Shown here in pieces: positions 32,445-41,117 of a DNA stretch of 41,449 bases. The position numbers were made by a program, and so were the translations under genes. The notes beneath the pieces were generated by a model. It had not been told where the DNA came from. It saw only the letters and a program-made list of their open reading frames with translations, and searched no databases. Position 1 is the stretch's first letter. The number at the start of each line of letters is the position of its first letter. This DNA comes from JAKVAV01 sp047632755 (GTDB lineage Bacteria; Bacteroidota; Bacteroidia; Flavobacteriales_D; Cryomorphaceae): contig JBLIDT010000026.1 of the NCBI GenBank assembly GCA_047632755.1, positions 1 to 41,449 on the forward strand, in the 5' to 3' direction.

Positions 32445-33640
32445 TAATTTTCAATTAGGTTTTCTGAATAGAAGGACTTTTTTTCCTTCACCATTTTCTT
32501 TAGCAATACACTCGGTCTGTAACGGTCTTCACCGTATAACTCTTGCAGCGCTTCCAATTGTTGTAAAACGACATCTATCCCCAATTCATCGGCCCATTGA
32601 AATAAACCCTTTGGATAATTTACCCCGCGAGTCATGGCTAGTTCGATTCCTTCTCGGGTAGAAATGTTGAGGTAAAGGGCGTCGGCAGCCTCGTTGATCA
32701 ACATCACCAGAATTCGGTGAAGCACTTTTTGCCCCAGTTCCCTGTCTTCTTTGGGCTTAGGATTTTGAGCTCCATCGGTGTAATCATAATATCCTCTTCC
32801 TGATTTACGACCCAACCAGCCTGCTTCCATCATTCGCTTTTGAGTGAATGATGGTCTGTATCGAGGGTCGTAGAAGAATTCTGTGAAAACCGTTTCCGTA
32901 ACAACATAGTTGATGTCATTTCCGATGTAGTCCATTAGTTCAAAAGGCCCCATCCTAAAGCCACCCAGCTCTTTTACGGCCCAATCAATGGTGGGAACAT
33001 CAGCAATGCCTTCTTCTAAAATACGTAGGGCTTCACCGTAAAATGGGCGAGCCACACGGTTTACAATAAAACCAGGTGTGTCTTTCGCGATCACAGTCAC
33101 TTTCCCCCATGAGTCGATCAGGTTTCTTGCCTCAACCAACGCATCTCCCGATGTTTGAACAGCAGGTATTATTTCTACCAACGGCATTAAAGGCGCAGGA
33201 TTGAAAAAGTGAATTCCTAGAAGTCGATGAGGTTTAGTGCATGCCGACGCAATTTTGGCAATACTCAAACTTGACGTATTCGTAGCAAGTATCGTAGTGT
33301 CGTCAGCTATTAGCTCTAAGTGACTGAATAGGTTTCTTTTAGCATCTAAGTTCTCAACAATAGCTTCAATCATTAAGTCGGCGCCAGCTAGGTCTTCGAG
33401 ATTATTGCAAAACTCGATTCTTGCATGAATAGCATCAGCTTCTTTGCGCGTTAAGCGCTCTTTTTGCACTTGTCGATCGAGTATTTTTGTCAGCTTTCCC
33501 GATGCTATTTCCAATGCTTCCCTGCTGTTATCAAACAAGCAAACGTCATGTCCTGCAGTGGCGGCTACTTGGGCGATACCTGCACCCATTGAGCCACTTC
33601 CGATTACCGCAATTTTGGAGTCCTTATCTAGTTTACTCAT
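32444..33640 (-). CDS. paaH: 3-hydroxyacyl-CoA dehydrogenase PaaH
   Basis: A 398-residue NAD enzyme: NAD-binding GSGSMG at 14-19, then the catalytic HFFNPAPLMPLVEIIPA near 137, and the C-terminal 3-hydroxyacyl domain (APFYGEALRILEEG-like RPFYGEALRILEEG near 195 and a second similar motif). It oxidises 3-hydroxyadipyl-CoA to 3-oxoadipyl-CoA. The E. coli PaaH is longer (475 residues), because it has an extra C-terminal part that this one lacks. It follows paaG by three bases. Confidence 0.88.
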   Translation of the reverse strand: MSKLDKDSKIAVIGSGSMGAGIAQVAATAGHDVCLFDNSREALEIASGKLTKILDRQVQKERLTRKEADAIHARIEFCNNLEDLAGADLMIEAIVENLDAKRNLFSHLELIADDTTILATNTSSLSIAKIASACTKPHRLLGIHFFNPAPLMPLVEIIPAVQTSGDALVEARNLIDSWGKVTVIAKDTPGFIVNRVARPFYGEALRILEEGIADVPTIDWAVKELGGFRMGPFELMDYIGNDINYVVTETVFTEFFYDPRYRPSFTQKRMMEAGWLGRKSGRGYYDYTDGAQNPKPKEDRELGQKVLHRILVMLINEAADALYLNISTREGIELAMTRGVNYPKGLFQWADELGIDVVLQQLEALQELYGEDRYRPSVLLKKMVKEKKSFYSENLIEN

Positions 33641-33643
33641 TTC

Positions 33644-34420
33644 TTATTCTCCTTTAAAATCAGGTTTTCTCTTTTCCAAAAATGCCGTTACTCCCTCATT
33701 GTAATCGTATGTGCTACCCGCCTTCGTTTGGAGCTGTTCTTCCAGGGCAAGTTGGGCGGATAAACTATTTTGCATGGAGTAGTTCAGCGCTTTCTTTGTG
33801 AAAGCTAGCCCCTTTGTGGGCATTCCAGCTAGTTTCGTCGCAATTGATTCTGTGACAGAATCTAAGTCGTCATCGGGCACTGCTTTATAGATCATGCCCA
33901 TCTCTTGGGCTTCTTTTGCAGAAACCTTGTCGCCGAGCATCATCAAAGCCGAAGCTCTTTGAAAACCGATAAGCCTTGGAAGAAAAAACGTTCCTCCACT
34001 ATCGGGAATGAGTCCGATTTTGCTGAAAGCCTGTATGAAAGAGGCGGATTCACGGGCTATTACCACATCGCAAGCTAGGGCTATGTTTGCTCCAGCGCCT
34101 GCTGCAACGCCATTTACCGCAGCAATCACGGGCTTATCGAGGTTTCTGATCTTCTCAATGATAGGATTGTAGTGGTCGCGAACGATACTGCTAAGAGGCG
34201 GCCCTTCTGGGTCGGTAACCTCCTGCAAATCTTGTCCTGCACAAAACGCTTTTCCTATTCCTTGAATTACCACTGCTCGCACCGCTTTATCAGCTTGACA
34301 ATCATCAAGAGCAGCGTGCAATGCATAAGACATTTCCTTGTTAAAACTGTTGAATACTTTGGGTCGATTAAGCTTGAGAAAAGTAATTGCTCCTTGCTTT
34401 TCGATTAAAATTGATTCCAT
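33644..34420 (-). CDS. paaG: 1,2-epoxyphenylacetyl-CoA isomerase PaaG
   Basis: A 258-residue crotonase-fold enzyme, closely matching PaaG: oxyanion stretch KAFCAGQDLQ at 57-66, NGVAAGAGANIALACD at 103-118, and catalytic Asp140 in GLIPDSGGTFFLPRL. It converts the ring epoxide to the oxepin and moves a double bond later in the pathway. The ATG at 34420 is used; 35 extra residues from 34525 lie in the promoter region. It is the first gene of the operon paaG-paaH-paaI-paaJ-paaY (gaps 3, -1, 1 and 3 bases). A TATCTTTT sequence (plus 34456-34463) is a weak -7 candidate. Confidence 0.9.
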   Translation of the reverse strand: MESILIEKQGAITFLKLNRPKVFNSFNKEMSYALHAALDDCQADKAVRAVVIQGIGKAFCAGQDLQEVTDPEGPPLSSIVRDHYNPIIEKIRNLDKPVIAAVNGVAAGAGANIALACDVVIARESASFIQAFSKIGLIPDSGGTFFLPRLIGFQRASALMMLGDKVSAKEAQEMGMIYKAVPDDDLDSVTESIATKLAGMPTKGLAFTKKALNYSMQNSLSAQLALEEQLQTKAGSTYDYNEGVTAFLEKRKPDFKGE

Positions 34421-34579
34421 GTAGGTGATTGAAATTGATTGAACGAAGTTAAGCGAAAAGATAGAGCCTACAAGACAGTTGAGTCGTGCCGCAGTCCTGA
34501 TGTTCCGTGAAGGAATTGTGGGCAACTTCTTATTTGTTTTTGTAGCTTTCGACGAAATACATTTAAAACTCCAACTACC

Positions 34580-34963
34580 ATGAAATTTCGTTTTACGCTA
34601 TTTGCCTTTCTCGTATCCTCTTTAGCCTTTTGCCAAGACATAGAAGGACGTTGGGTGAATTCAAGTTTTTCAGGCGATGAAAATTTGGCCTACGAATTTC
34701 TAGAAGGTGAAATAGTTAAGATGTACTACGCAGGCGAGGAAATAACTACAAAAAAGCCTGTCGGATATGATCTTAAAGAAAAAGGAGACTTTTTTGTGAT
34801 GACCATGGAGTACACCAATGCTATTAATGGATTTAACGCCAATGTTTTCGGTCTAGTCAAAATTATCAGCAAGAATCAAATGAAAATGGAGTTTTGGGAT
34901 AAAAATAAATTACCCGAAGAGCTGGAATTCAGCACCGAATCATTGATTTATACGAGAGAGTAA
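34580..34963 (+). CDS. small secreted protein, lipocalin-like
   Basis: A 127-residue exported protein with signal peptide MKFRFTLFAFLVSSLAFCQ. The mature part starts DIEGRWVNSSFSGDENLAYE, the GxW of lipocalin-like folds, and continues in short strands (YYAGEEITTKKPVGYDL, FFVMTMEYTN, FGLVKIISKNQMKMEFW). It may be a small barrel that binds a hydrophobic molecule; I cannot assign it further. It is divergent from the paa operon, with 159 bases between the starts. Confidence 0.7.
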   Translation: MKFRFTLFAFLVSSLAFCQDIEGRWVNSSFSGDENLAYEFLEGEIVKMYYAGEEITTKKPVGYDLKEKGDFFVMTMEYTNAINGFNANVFGLVKIISKNQMKMEFWDKNKLPEELEFSTESLIYTRE

Positions 34964-35310
34964 TCACTTTAAGGGCTTCATCGAATGAGTAAATCCCATT
35001 AAAATTGGAGATTTCCTTAGGGAAATTCGAAGGAAAGGCAGCTCTTGATTAAATACAGGCAAACTCTTGAAGAGGCGGTTAAAGCGGCCACGACGGAATG
35101 AGCTCCTTGGCAGATCATTCCTGCTGAGGACAAATGAAAGATGAGAGGAGTTGTGTCTTCGATCATGGCAGAAAACATTCTCGGTTTGGATACCCCCTTA
35201 AGTAATTGATAGCTGTTAGGATTGATTGAAATATAAAATAGAGTAAGGGAACTAACCCTCTCTTTTTAGTATTTCATTTCTTTATCCTCACTTAACCAAA
35301 TCATTGCCCG
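34964..35310. other. 347-base region without a protein gene
   Basis: No open frame longer than about 25 codons with a plausible start was found. The one clear structure is a T-tract hairpin at 35240-35267 on plus. It is 277 bases past the previous stop, too far for a normal gene end, so a small RNA could be encoded here, or the hairpin could be an attenuator of the NlpE-like gene. Confidence 0.35.
35240..35267 (+). terminator. terminator-like hairpin upstream of the NlpE-like gene
   Basis: AGAG and AGGG (35240-35243, 35246-35249) pair with CCCT and CTCT (35256-35259, 35260-35263) with a two-base bulge and an AACTAA loop; TTTT follows. It may end an untranslated RNA in 34964-35239. Confidence 0.5.
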
Positions 35311-35775
35311 ATGAAAACCCCCATATACTTTTTCCTTTTCGCGATTACACTCTTATTTCACTCTTGTGGAACGGGAGAATCAGTAGATTCTGCTCAGGCT
35401 AGCGATAGCAATGCGACAGAAGCGCCTCAGATAAATGAAGGTCACAACAGCGAGGGTTCATTGAATTGGATGGGCACGTATGCGGGTATTCTTCCCTGCA
35501 GCGATTGCGAAGAACTCCAAGCTGAAGTAACTCTGGGAGAAAATGGGCGCTTCTCCCGCAAATTGATCTACAAAGGAAAATCGAAGACTCCACTGCTCAG
35601 CATGGGAATGTTCGAGTGGAACGAGGCAGGTTCTGAAGTTACCCTAAAGAGCTTCAAAGGAAATAACCAAGTCTTCAAAGTGGGAGAGAGCCGACTCATT
35701 TATCAACTGCCCGAGGGAGGCTCACGAGAGTTCTTTCTATCGAAAGTTCAAGTAGAGGAAGAAGACGCAGTTTAG
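35311..35775 (+). CDS. NlpE-like copper resistance lipoprotein
   Basis: A 154-residue lipoprotein; signal peptide MKTPIYFFLFAITLLFHSCG with the lipid-modified Cys at 19. The mature domain matches the N-terminal NlpE domain: MGTYAGILPCSDCEELQAEV holds the CxxC pair, followed by strands (FSRKLIYKGKSKTP, FEWNEAGSEVTLKSFKGN). NlpE senses surface contact and copper stress in enteric bacteria through the Cpx system, which is not certain in Bacteroidota. No Cpx-like gene is adjacent. It ends 18 bases before the convergent DUF1501 gene. Confidence 0.85.
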   Translation: MKTPIYFFLFAITLLFHSCGTGESVDSAQASDSNATEAPQINEGHNSEGSLNWMGTYAGILPCSDCEELQAEVTLGENGRFSRKLIYKGKSKTPLLSMGMFEWNEAGSEVTLKSFKGNNQVFKVGESRLIYQLPEGGSREFFLSKVQVEEEDAV

Positions 35776-35793
35776 CTGCAAACGCTGTTTCAT

Positions 35794-36963
35794 TTAGATT
35801 ACCGATCGTCCTATCCCAGGACCGAGAATGTTATTTGCTTCAGGACTTTTCAGCCAATCGTGAAGAATGCCAGAATAGATTTCTCGGAAATCGGTAGTGT
35901 AAATCAAATCACCTTGATCCAAGCTTTGGAGCGAAGGCATTTCACCTCTTAGACCTGGCTTTTTCAATCCACCACTGAGGAGTATGAGGTTTCCTGCGGT
36001 GCCGTGATCGGTTCCGCCACCTGCATTTTGAGCCACCCTGCGTCCGAATTCGCTGAAGACCATTACCAACGTATCATCCCAAAGGTTTGCCTGTTGCAAG
36101 TCTTTCCTGAATGCAGTTAAGGAATTCCCAACATTCTTCAGCAATCGTTCCTGCATGCCTCTTTGGTAGGCATGTGTGTCAAATCCAGAGATGGAAGTAT
36201 AGAAGACCCTCGTTTCAGCACCGGACTTCATGAGATTGGAAACGATGCGAAGATCAGCACCTAAAGCATTCGACGGATAATCGCTCTCTTTTAAATCCGT
36301 TTTGATCAAACTCGTCAGGTAATCAGCACCTTCAGTAACGCGAGTCGCCGTTTGGTACAGGTAGGAAGCCATGTCGTGATCGTGCTCCTTGCTATGTGCT
36401 ATTGCTTGCAAAAGACTATCATCCTTGATCCGTTTGATTCCATTCAGGTTGGCTATCGCCAATGATTTCCCCTCGGAGGCCTTCATTGCCAAACTCAAGT
36501 TTTCGTTGATTTCCAGCGATGGAAAGTCACTTTGGCTCTTTTCAGACCAACGTCCAAGCCAGCCTTGATCAGAATATGATTTCCCATCCGTGGCTGTATG
36601 CCATATGTCCATACTTCGAAAATGCGACCGATTTGGTTCGGGATATCCGACCCCTTGGAAAATAGCCATCTCTCCTTCATCGAAAAAATTCTTCATAGAA
36701 CTCAATGATGGATGTAGACCTATTTCATCAGTTAATTGAGCCACATCGGCAGGGCTTATAGCCAACTTGGGTCTACTCTTGTAATAGATGTCATTTCTGA
36801 ATGGAACCAATGTATTGAGCCAGTCATTTCCGCCTGAAAGCTGCACTACCACCAAGCGTTTCCCCATAAAGGATGAAGGAGTCGAAAACTTGAATAGGTT
36901 AGGAATCATCGTTGCGGTGCCTGCGAGCCCGGTTGTCTTTAAGAAATCTCTTCTGTTTTGCAT
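35794..36963 (-). CDS. DUF1501 protein with a Tat signal
   Basis: A 389-residue exported protein. The N-terminus MQNRRDFLKTTGLAGTATM is a twin-arginine signal (NRRDFLK). The DUF1501 fold, related to sulfatases and alkaline phosphatases, follows: VQLSGGNDWLNTLVPFRN near 40, the VFSEFGRRVAQNAGGGTDHG stretch near 305 and GNLILLSGGLKKPGLRGEMP after it, with metal-type Asp and His residues. Its substrate is unknown. Only two bases separate it from the DUF1800 gene upstream, with which it is nearly always paired. Confidence 0.9.
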   Translation of the reverse strand: MQNRRDFLKTTGLAGTATMIPNLFKFSTPSSFMGKRLVVVQLSGGNDWLNTLVPFRNDIYYKSRPKLAISPADVAQLTDEIGLHPSLSSMKNFFDEGEMAIFQGVGYPEPNRSHFRSMDIWHTATDGKSYSDQGWLGRWSEKSQSDFPSLEINENLSLAMKASEGKSLAIANLNGIKRIKDDSLLQAIAHSKEHDHDMASYLYQTATRVTEGADYLTSLIKTDLKESDYPSNALGADLRIVSNLMKSGAETRVFYTSISGFDTHAYQRGMQERLLKNVGNSLTAFRKDLQQANLWDDTLVMVFSEFGRRVAQNAGGGTDHGTAGNLILLSGGLKKPGLRGEMPSLQSLDQGDLIYTTDFREIYSGILHDWLKSPEANNILGPGIGRSVI

Positions 36964-36965
36964 GG

Positions 36966-38372
36966 CTACTTGAGTTGGTATTCGGGTAAGGATGCAATAA
37001 GAGCCAGAGCACCTTTGGTTCCTTGAGAATTGAGAAGTTTAATTTCCTCGATCATTTCGTTTTGCGCGAGGACTGTTTCGGGGATCAACCAATTGGTTAT
37101 TTGGGTGGTTTGATCGGCGTATGCCAAATGCCCAAATGCGTCTTCAATATTTGAGATATTCGGCTCCACTTGTAGCCCTTTTTTAAACCGTTTCGAGAGA
37201 TTTTCAGTTAGGTCTTCCCCTTGGGCAAATGACTTATTCGTTTTCAATTCGTAATCATTTTTCAGCAAAATAGCCCTGGCAAGCAAAAGCCTAGTAGGCA
37301 GGGTAGAGGCATCAATCCATCCTTTGCCAGAAGGCCATCCTGCCACGTTTGGCGGCTGAAAGAGTATTTGACCTAAACTCTTTTGAATGGCTATTCGATA
37401 GAAATTGTTCTCTGCACTGAGGCGAAAGTCTCTCTCTATACGAACCAATAGTTCAACTGGAGATAGAATATCTTGTCCAATGATTTCTTCTGACCAGAAT
37501 TCTTTCGAATCTTCGATGGCTAGCAGAACAGGGGCTATTTCATAGTCTCCCTCGTAGAAGGTTTTCGTTAAACTTGACTGTAGTTTTTCACTCGGTGGTT
37601 TTCCTAAAAAATAACGGGCAATTTTTCTTGATACATATTCTGCTGCATCCTTCTCTTCAAGTATTCTATCAATTATTTCTTCACCACTCCAGTTTTTTGT
37701 TTCACCAAAGAACGTTTTGGCTCCTGAGTCATGTTGTCGTTCGTTCAGCTTGAAACTTTTGTCGGCACCTACAGCCCAGCCAGTGAATGCCCGCGCCGAC
37801 TCCTTGATGTCTTCCTCGGTGTACTTTCCGATTCCTAAGGTGAATAACTCCATTACCTCTCGAGCAAAGTTTTCGTTGGCTTGTCCTTTGCGGTTTTGCT
37901 GGTTGTTTAAGTAGAGCAGCATGGCGGGTTCTTTTGCTACTCCGTGCAACAGACTTCTGAAATTCCCCAATGCCTGCTTCCTTAGCAACTCCAGATACGA
38001 AGCCGCCATGTGAGAGGTCTTTGGCTTACACGCAAAATGATCGTGCCAGAATAGGCTCATCTTTTCTCGAAGTGGATTAGAGGTACTAGCCATCTCGGCA
38101 AGCCACTCGCCATTGATCTCTATCACCACCTTGCGGTCATCCTTAACCATGGCTTTCTGATCGGACTTTTCCATTTCCGCCATTTCTTTGAAGCGAAGTG
38201 GAGCAGTGGTTTTTGATATTTTTAGCGGACGGTAGTCACTTACTGAAACCTGCTTATTCAGATGTGCTAAAGCATCAAATGAATTCGACTTTGTGAAAAT
38301 GAGATAGTCCTCGAGACTCAATCCGAAACCGAAGCGAGAGTGATAATGCTTAATGTTCTGTAGCGAAGTCAT
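36966..38372 (-). CDS. DUF1800 protein
   Basis: A 468-residue protein of the DUF1800 family: MTSLQNIKHYHSRFGFGLSL at the start, NPLREKMSLFWHDHFACKPK near 100, AREVMELFTLGIGKYTEEDI near 168, and ARAFTGWAVGADKSF near 190. No signal peptide is visible at this start, unlike many relatives, so it could be cytosolic or use its partner's export. It is followed two bases later by the DUF1501 gene. The pair is frequent in Bacteroidota and Planctomycetota; its biochemical function is unknown. Confidence 0.88.
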   Translation of the reverse strand: MTSLQNIKHYHSRFGFGLSLEDYLIFTKSNSFDALAHLNKQVSVSDYRPLKISKTTAPLRFKEMAEMEKSDQKAMVKDDRKVVIEINGEWLAEMASTSNPLREKMSLFWHDHFACKPKTSHMAASYLELLRKQALGNFRSLLHGVAKEPAMLLYLNNQQNRKGQANENFAREVMELFTLGIGKYTEEDIKESARAFTGWAVGADKSFKLNERQHDSGAKTFFGETKNWSGEEIIDRILEEKDAAEYVSRKIARYFLGKPPSEKLQSSLTKTFYEGDYEIAPVLLAIEDSKEFWSEEIIGQDILSPVELLVRIERDFRLSAENNFYRIAIQKSLGQILFQPPNVAGWPSGKGWIDASTLPTRLLLARAILLKNDYELKTNKSFAQGEDLTENLSKRFKKGLQVEPNISNIEDAFGHLAYADQTTQITNWLIPETVLAQNEMIEEIKLLNSQGTKGALALIASLPEYQLK

Positions 38373-38500
38373 GTCGTTCAGGAGATTAAGACCTGCATTT
38401 CTGAGAATGGTTTAAAACCAATTTACAAGAATTGCTCCATGAAATGTTTTACACAAACTGCAACGAAAGCGACTGAAAGTTGTTATACGGAAAATAACTT

Positions 38501-39403
38501 GTGCAAGTTCAAGGAATAATTGATCGAGTTTTCGGAATTCTTCTCTCCGAGGAAACCAAAAAGAAAAGTGAGACGGTGATCATCACCATCGCTATTGTCT
38601 GCTTTTTTATTCATCTCATTGGGATTTATCTGAAGAAGTTTGGGTGGATGAGTATAGAGGCCCATCCCGAGCTATTTTCGAGCCCTATTGCCGCCATTTA
38701 TACTCCTTTTTCATTTATCCTTTTGTACGAGGCGTATTTATTGGTTTACTACTTGCCCAAGTCCACGACATTCTACATTGCGAAGCAGTACGAGATCATT
38801 ACCCTAATTGTGATTCGAAGAATATTCAAAGATTTATCGAATCTAGAATTCACTGAAGATTGGTTCAACGTGAGCTATGACCTTCAGTTTACTTATGATC
38901 TTATTGCAACGATTTTTCTCTTTTTCCTCATTTACCTTTTTTATCGGCTCAATTCTCAAAAAACGATACAGAGGAGCAGCACCGAAAAAAGAGCTGAAAC
39001 AGAGAAATTCATTTTGAGGAAGAAAATAATTTCCATCTTCTTAGTCCCCATCTTCCTTGTTTTGGCCATTTATAGCGTATTCAATTGGGTATACATAAGT
39101 TTCACTCTTTCGGAAATGGTGGACAGCATCAGGGATGTAAATGAAATTTTCTTCGATGAATTTTTTGGGATTCTTATACTCACCGATGTGCTGTTGCTTC
39201 TACTCTCTTTTTTCTACGTCGATCGATTTAGCTTAGTGATCAGAAACTCAGGGTTTGTGATCTCTACCATCCTTATTAAGCTCTCATTCGGGACAGAAGG
39301 AATTCTCAATTCAGTGCTTATTGTCGTTGCGGTGCTCTTTGGAGTTTTGGTGTTGTGGGCTCAGAACCTCTACGCTAAGATTGAGCCGCAAGGAGATTTT
39401 TAA
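38501..39403 (+). CDS. six-helix membrane protein of unknown function
   Basis: A 300-residue membrane protein, probably with a GTG start at 38501, as no ATG gives the full first helix. Hydrophobic helices lie near residues 28-46, 62-85, 132-150, 175-200, 218-240 and 255-290. A charged loop (RSSTEKRAETEKFILRKK, about 155-175) is cytosolic by the positive-inside rule. I do not recognise a family. Its last roughly 40 codons recur in decayed form twice just downstream (39415-39605), the most unusual feature here. It is divergent from the DUF1800 gene. Confidence 0.7.
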   Translation: MQVQGIIDRVFGILLSEETKKKSETVIITIAIVCFFIHLIGIYLKKFGWMSIEAHPELFSSPIAAIYTPFSFILLYEAYLLVYYLPKSTTFYIAKQYEIITLIVIRRIFKDLSNLEFTEDWFNVSYDLQFTYDLIATIFLFFLIYLFYRLNSQKTIQRSSTEKRAETEKFILRKKIISIFLVPIFLVLAIYSVFNWVYISFTLSEMVDSIRDVNEIFFDEFFGILILTDVLLLLLSFFYVDRFSLVIRNSGFVISTILIKLSFGTEGILNSVLIVVAVLFGVLVLWAQNLYAKIEPQGDF

Positions 39404-39414
39404 TAGCACAAACT

Positions 39415-39605
39415 AAGCTTATCCAATCAACGCTTTTAATTGCTGCAATGCTTCTTAGGTTTTGGGCTAAGAGCTACTACGCCAAAATTGAGGCGTAAGG
39501 ATGTTATTCATAAAATGATTTAAGCTTACCGACTCAGCTCTGATTGTCGTTGTTGTGCTCCTTAGGTTTTGGGCTCAAAGCCATTGCGCTAAGATTGAGC
39601 TGTAA
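39415..39605 (+). repeat. two decayed tandem copies of the 3' end of the preceding gene
   Basis: The end of the gene at 38501-39403 (39317-39403) is repeated at 39436-39498 and 39540-39605, each in a different frame and each ending in its own TAA. Both downstream copies begin after an AAGCTTA motif (39415-39421 and 39532-39538), and a related AAGATTA (39628-39634) follows the last copy. Translations keep AKSYYAKIEA and AQSHCAKIEL, matching the gene's AQNLYAKIEP. They lack a start codon and are most likely not expressed. Confidence 0.85.
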
Positions 39606-39645
39606 GAGTTTACTAATATGACGAAGTAAGATTACCGAACATGTT

Positions 39646-39690
39646 TAAATAAGAAAGAGCCTGTTGTTTCAACAGGCTCTTTCTTATTTA
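39646..39690. terminator. bidirectional terminator with a perfect 20-bp stem
   Basis: Bases 39646-39665 and 39671-39690 are exact inverted repeats around a GTTTC loop; the stem core is AGAGCCTGTT / AACAGGCTCT and its A/T-rich ends act as T-tracts on both strands. It ends the desaturase gene (minus), and also any transcript that crosses the decayed copies (plus). Confidence 0.85.
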
Positions 39691-39719
39691 ATGATATGTT
39701 TTGATTGAAGTGCTCAGTA

Positions 39720-40814
39720 TTAAGCTGCAACGGGGTCAATTCTACCCAAATCTTTTAGCATCTTAAAGTGGCTTTTCACTGCTGCTAAAAGGGTGTCTTG
39801 CATGTGGTAAGGAATATTAAACTCTGCCGCCGTTTCTTGAACGATCTTTGAAAGCTTTGGGTAATGGATATGGCAAATATTCGGAAACAAGTGGTGTTCG
39901 ATTTGGAAATTTAGACCACCAGTAAACCATCCAACAATCTTGCTTTTAGGAGCAAAGTTGCATGTGGTTAAAAGCTGGTGAACCGACCAGTTTTGTTTGA
40001 TTTCTTCTCCCTCAGCTATTACAAACTCAGAGCTCGGAACAACGTGAGCCAATTGGAACGTGATGCTAAGAGCTACACCAGCCACAGTATGCATGGTGAG
40101 AAACATGAGAATGGTCAACCAAGCTGGAATATTTACCAAGAGTAAAGGAAGAACAAGGAATACTGAAAAGTATAGAATCTTACCAAAAATGATTTTCGCT
40201 AGTCTTCCATTATATTCTACTTTCGATTTAACAAAACCTTTCTTTTTGTACTGGGCCAGTTTCATAAAGTCTTTTCCCGTAGCCCAGAAGAATGTACTTA
40301 CAGCATAAAAGAAAACAGCATAAACATGCTGGTATCTATGGTACCAATATCGTGGTTGATTTGGGGAGAATCGGAGTAGATATTTTACTTCAATGTCTTC
40401 ATCACCATTTTCTACATTAGTATATGTGTGATGAAGTACATTGTGTTGAATTTTCCACATTCGAGCATCGGCGCCTAGTGCGACTGACGAAAATCCGAAA
40501 AGACGGTTTATAGGTTTTTTGCCAGACATAGCACCATGCAACGCATCATGCATTACCGAAGTACCCATGAATGCTTTACCTACACCCATCACAATCCAAA
40601 GAGCCCAAAGCACAGCTAGTGACTCAAAGCCTGCCAAAAGAATGGCAATGAAAGGTCCGAAATAAAGGAATAAAGCTGAAATTGTTTTCAACTTCATTTT
40701 CGTGTTTCCGCTCCTTTCTAAGTCGTTGTCGCTAAAATAAGCATTCACCCTCTTTCTCAATTCTACTGAGAAATCCTTGTTAATTTGTCTTGAAAACTTG
40801 TATCGCTTTATCAT
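39720..40814 (-). CDS. front-end fatty acyl desaturase
   Basis: A 364-residue membrane desaturase. The three His boxes are intact: HDALH at 89-93, HNVLHH at 124-129 and QIEHH near 306 (the Q replacing the first His, a mark of front-end or DesA3-like desaturases). There are about four to six hydrophobic helices. It introduces a double bond into acyl chains using electrons from ferredoxin or a cytochrome, adjusting membrane fluidity. A long leader is likely: -7 TACCTTTG sits at 40925-40932, about 111 bases upstream. Cold induction is typical for the family but not shown here. Confidence 0.9.
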   Translation of the reverse strand: MIKRYKFSRQINKDFSVELRKRVNAYFSDNDLERSGNTKMKLKTISALFLYFGPFIAILLAGFESLAVLWALWIVMGVGKAFMGTSVMHDALHGAMSGKKPINRLFGFSSVALGADARMWKIQHNVLHHTYTNVENGDEDIEVKYLLRFSPNQPRYWYHRYQHVYAVFFYAVSTFFWATGKDFMKLAQYKKKGFVKSKVEYNGRLAKIIFGKILYFSVFLVLPLLLVNIPAWLTILMFLTMHTVAGVALSITFQLAHVVPSSEFVIAEGEEIKQNWSVHQLLTTCNFAPKSKIVGWFTGGLNFQIEHHLFPNICHIHYPKLSKIVQETAAEFNIPYHMQDTLLAAVKSHFKMLKDLGRIDPVAA

Positions 40815-40924
40815 AATTGTTGTATTACCTTCTACACTCTATCTTCCTTGAATTAGCGCAAAAATGAGAATAATTGATAGCACCTTTTCCGAATAAGCAT
40901 TTTTTTCTCAACACTTTTAATTGG

Positions 40925-40932
40925 CAAAGGTA
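40925..40932 (-). promoter_or_regulatory. -7 element TACCTTTG for the desaturase
   Basis: CAAAGGTA on plus is an exact TAnnTTTG on minus, followed by C. It implies a leader of about 105 bases before the desaturase ATG; no -33 TTG is evident. Confidence 0.45.
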
Positions 40933-41094
40933 CATTTAATAGGTGGTCTTGCATTTAATTCGCTTCTTATCAATTAACTAGAGGAGTACTTTGCAGGATG
41001 TTAAAACTTGTTCGATTCAGCATATCCACTCATCAAAAACAAAACATCGAGATGGGAATAAAGTTTTGGGAAGTCTCATTAAACCCTCGACCAT

Positions 41095-41117
41095 AATTCT
41101 GGTCAAAGACCAAAATT
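41095..41117 (+). promoter_or_regulatory. hairpin next to the peroxidase start codon
   Basis: AATT (41095-41098) and TGGTC (41100-41104) pair with GACCA (41108-41112) and AATT (41114-41117), one mismatch, AAA loop. It ends six bases before the ATG at 41124 and could limit ribosome access. Confidence 0.3.

Noticed and set aside
38483..38665. Minus-strand frame of 60 codons over the start of the six-helix gene
   Set aside because: It is antisense to the first membrane helix and has no family or promoter.
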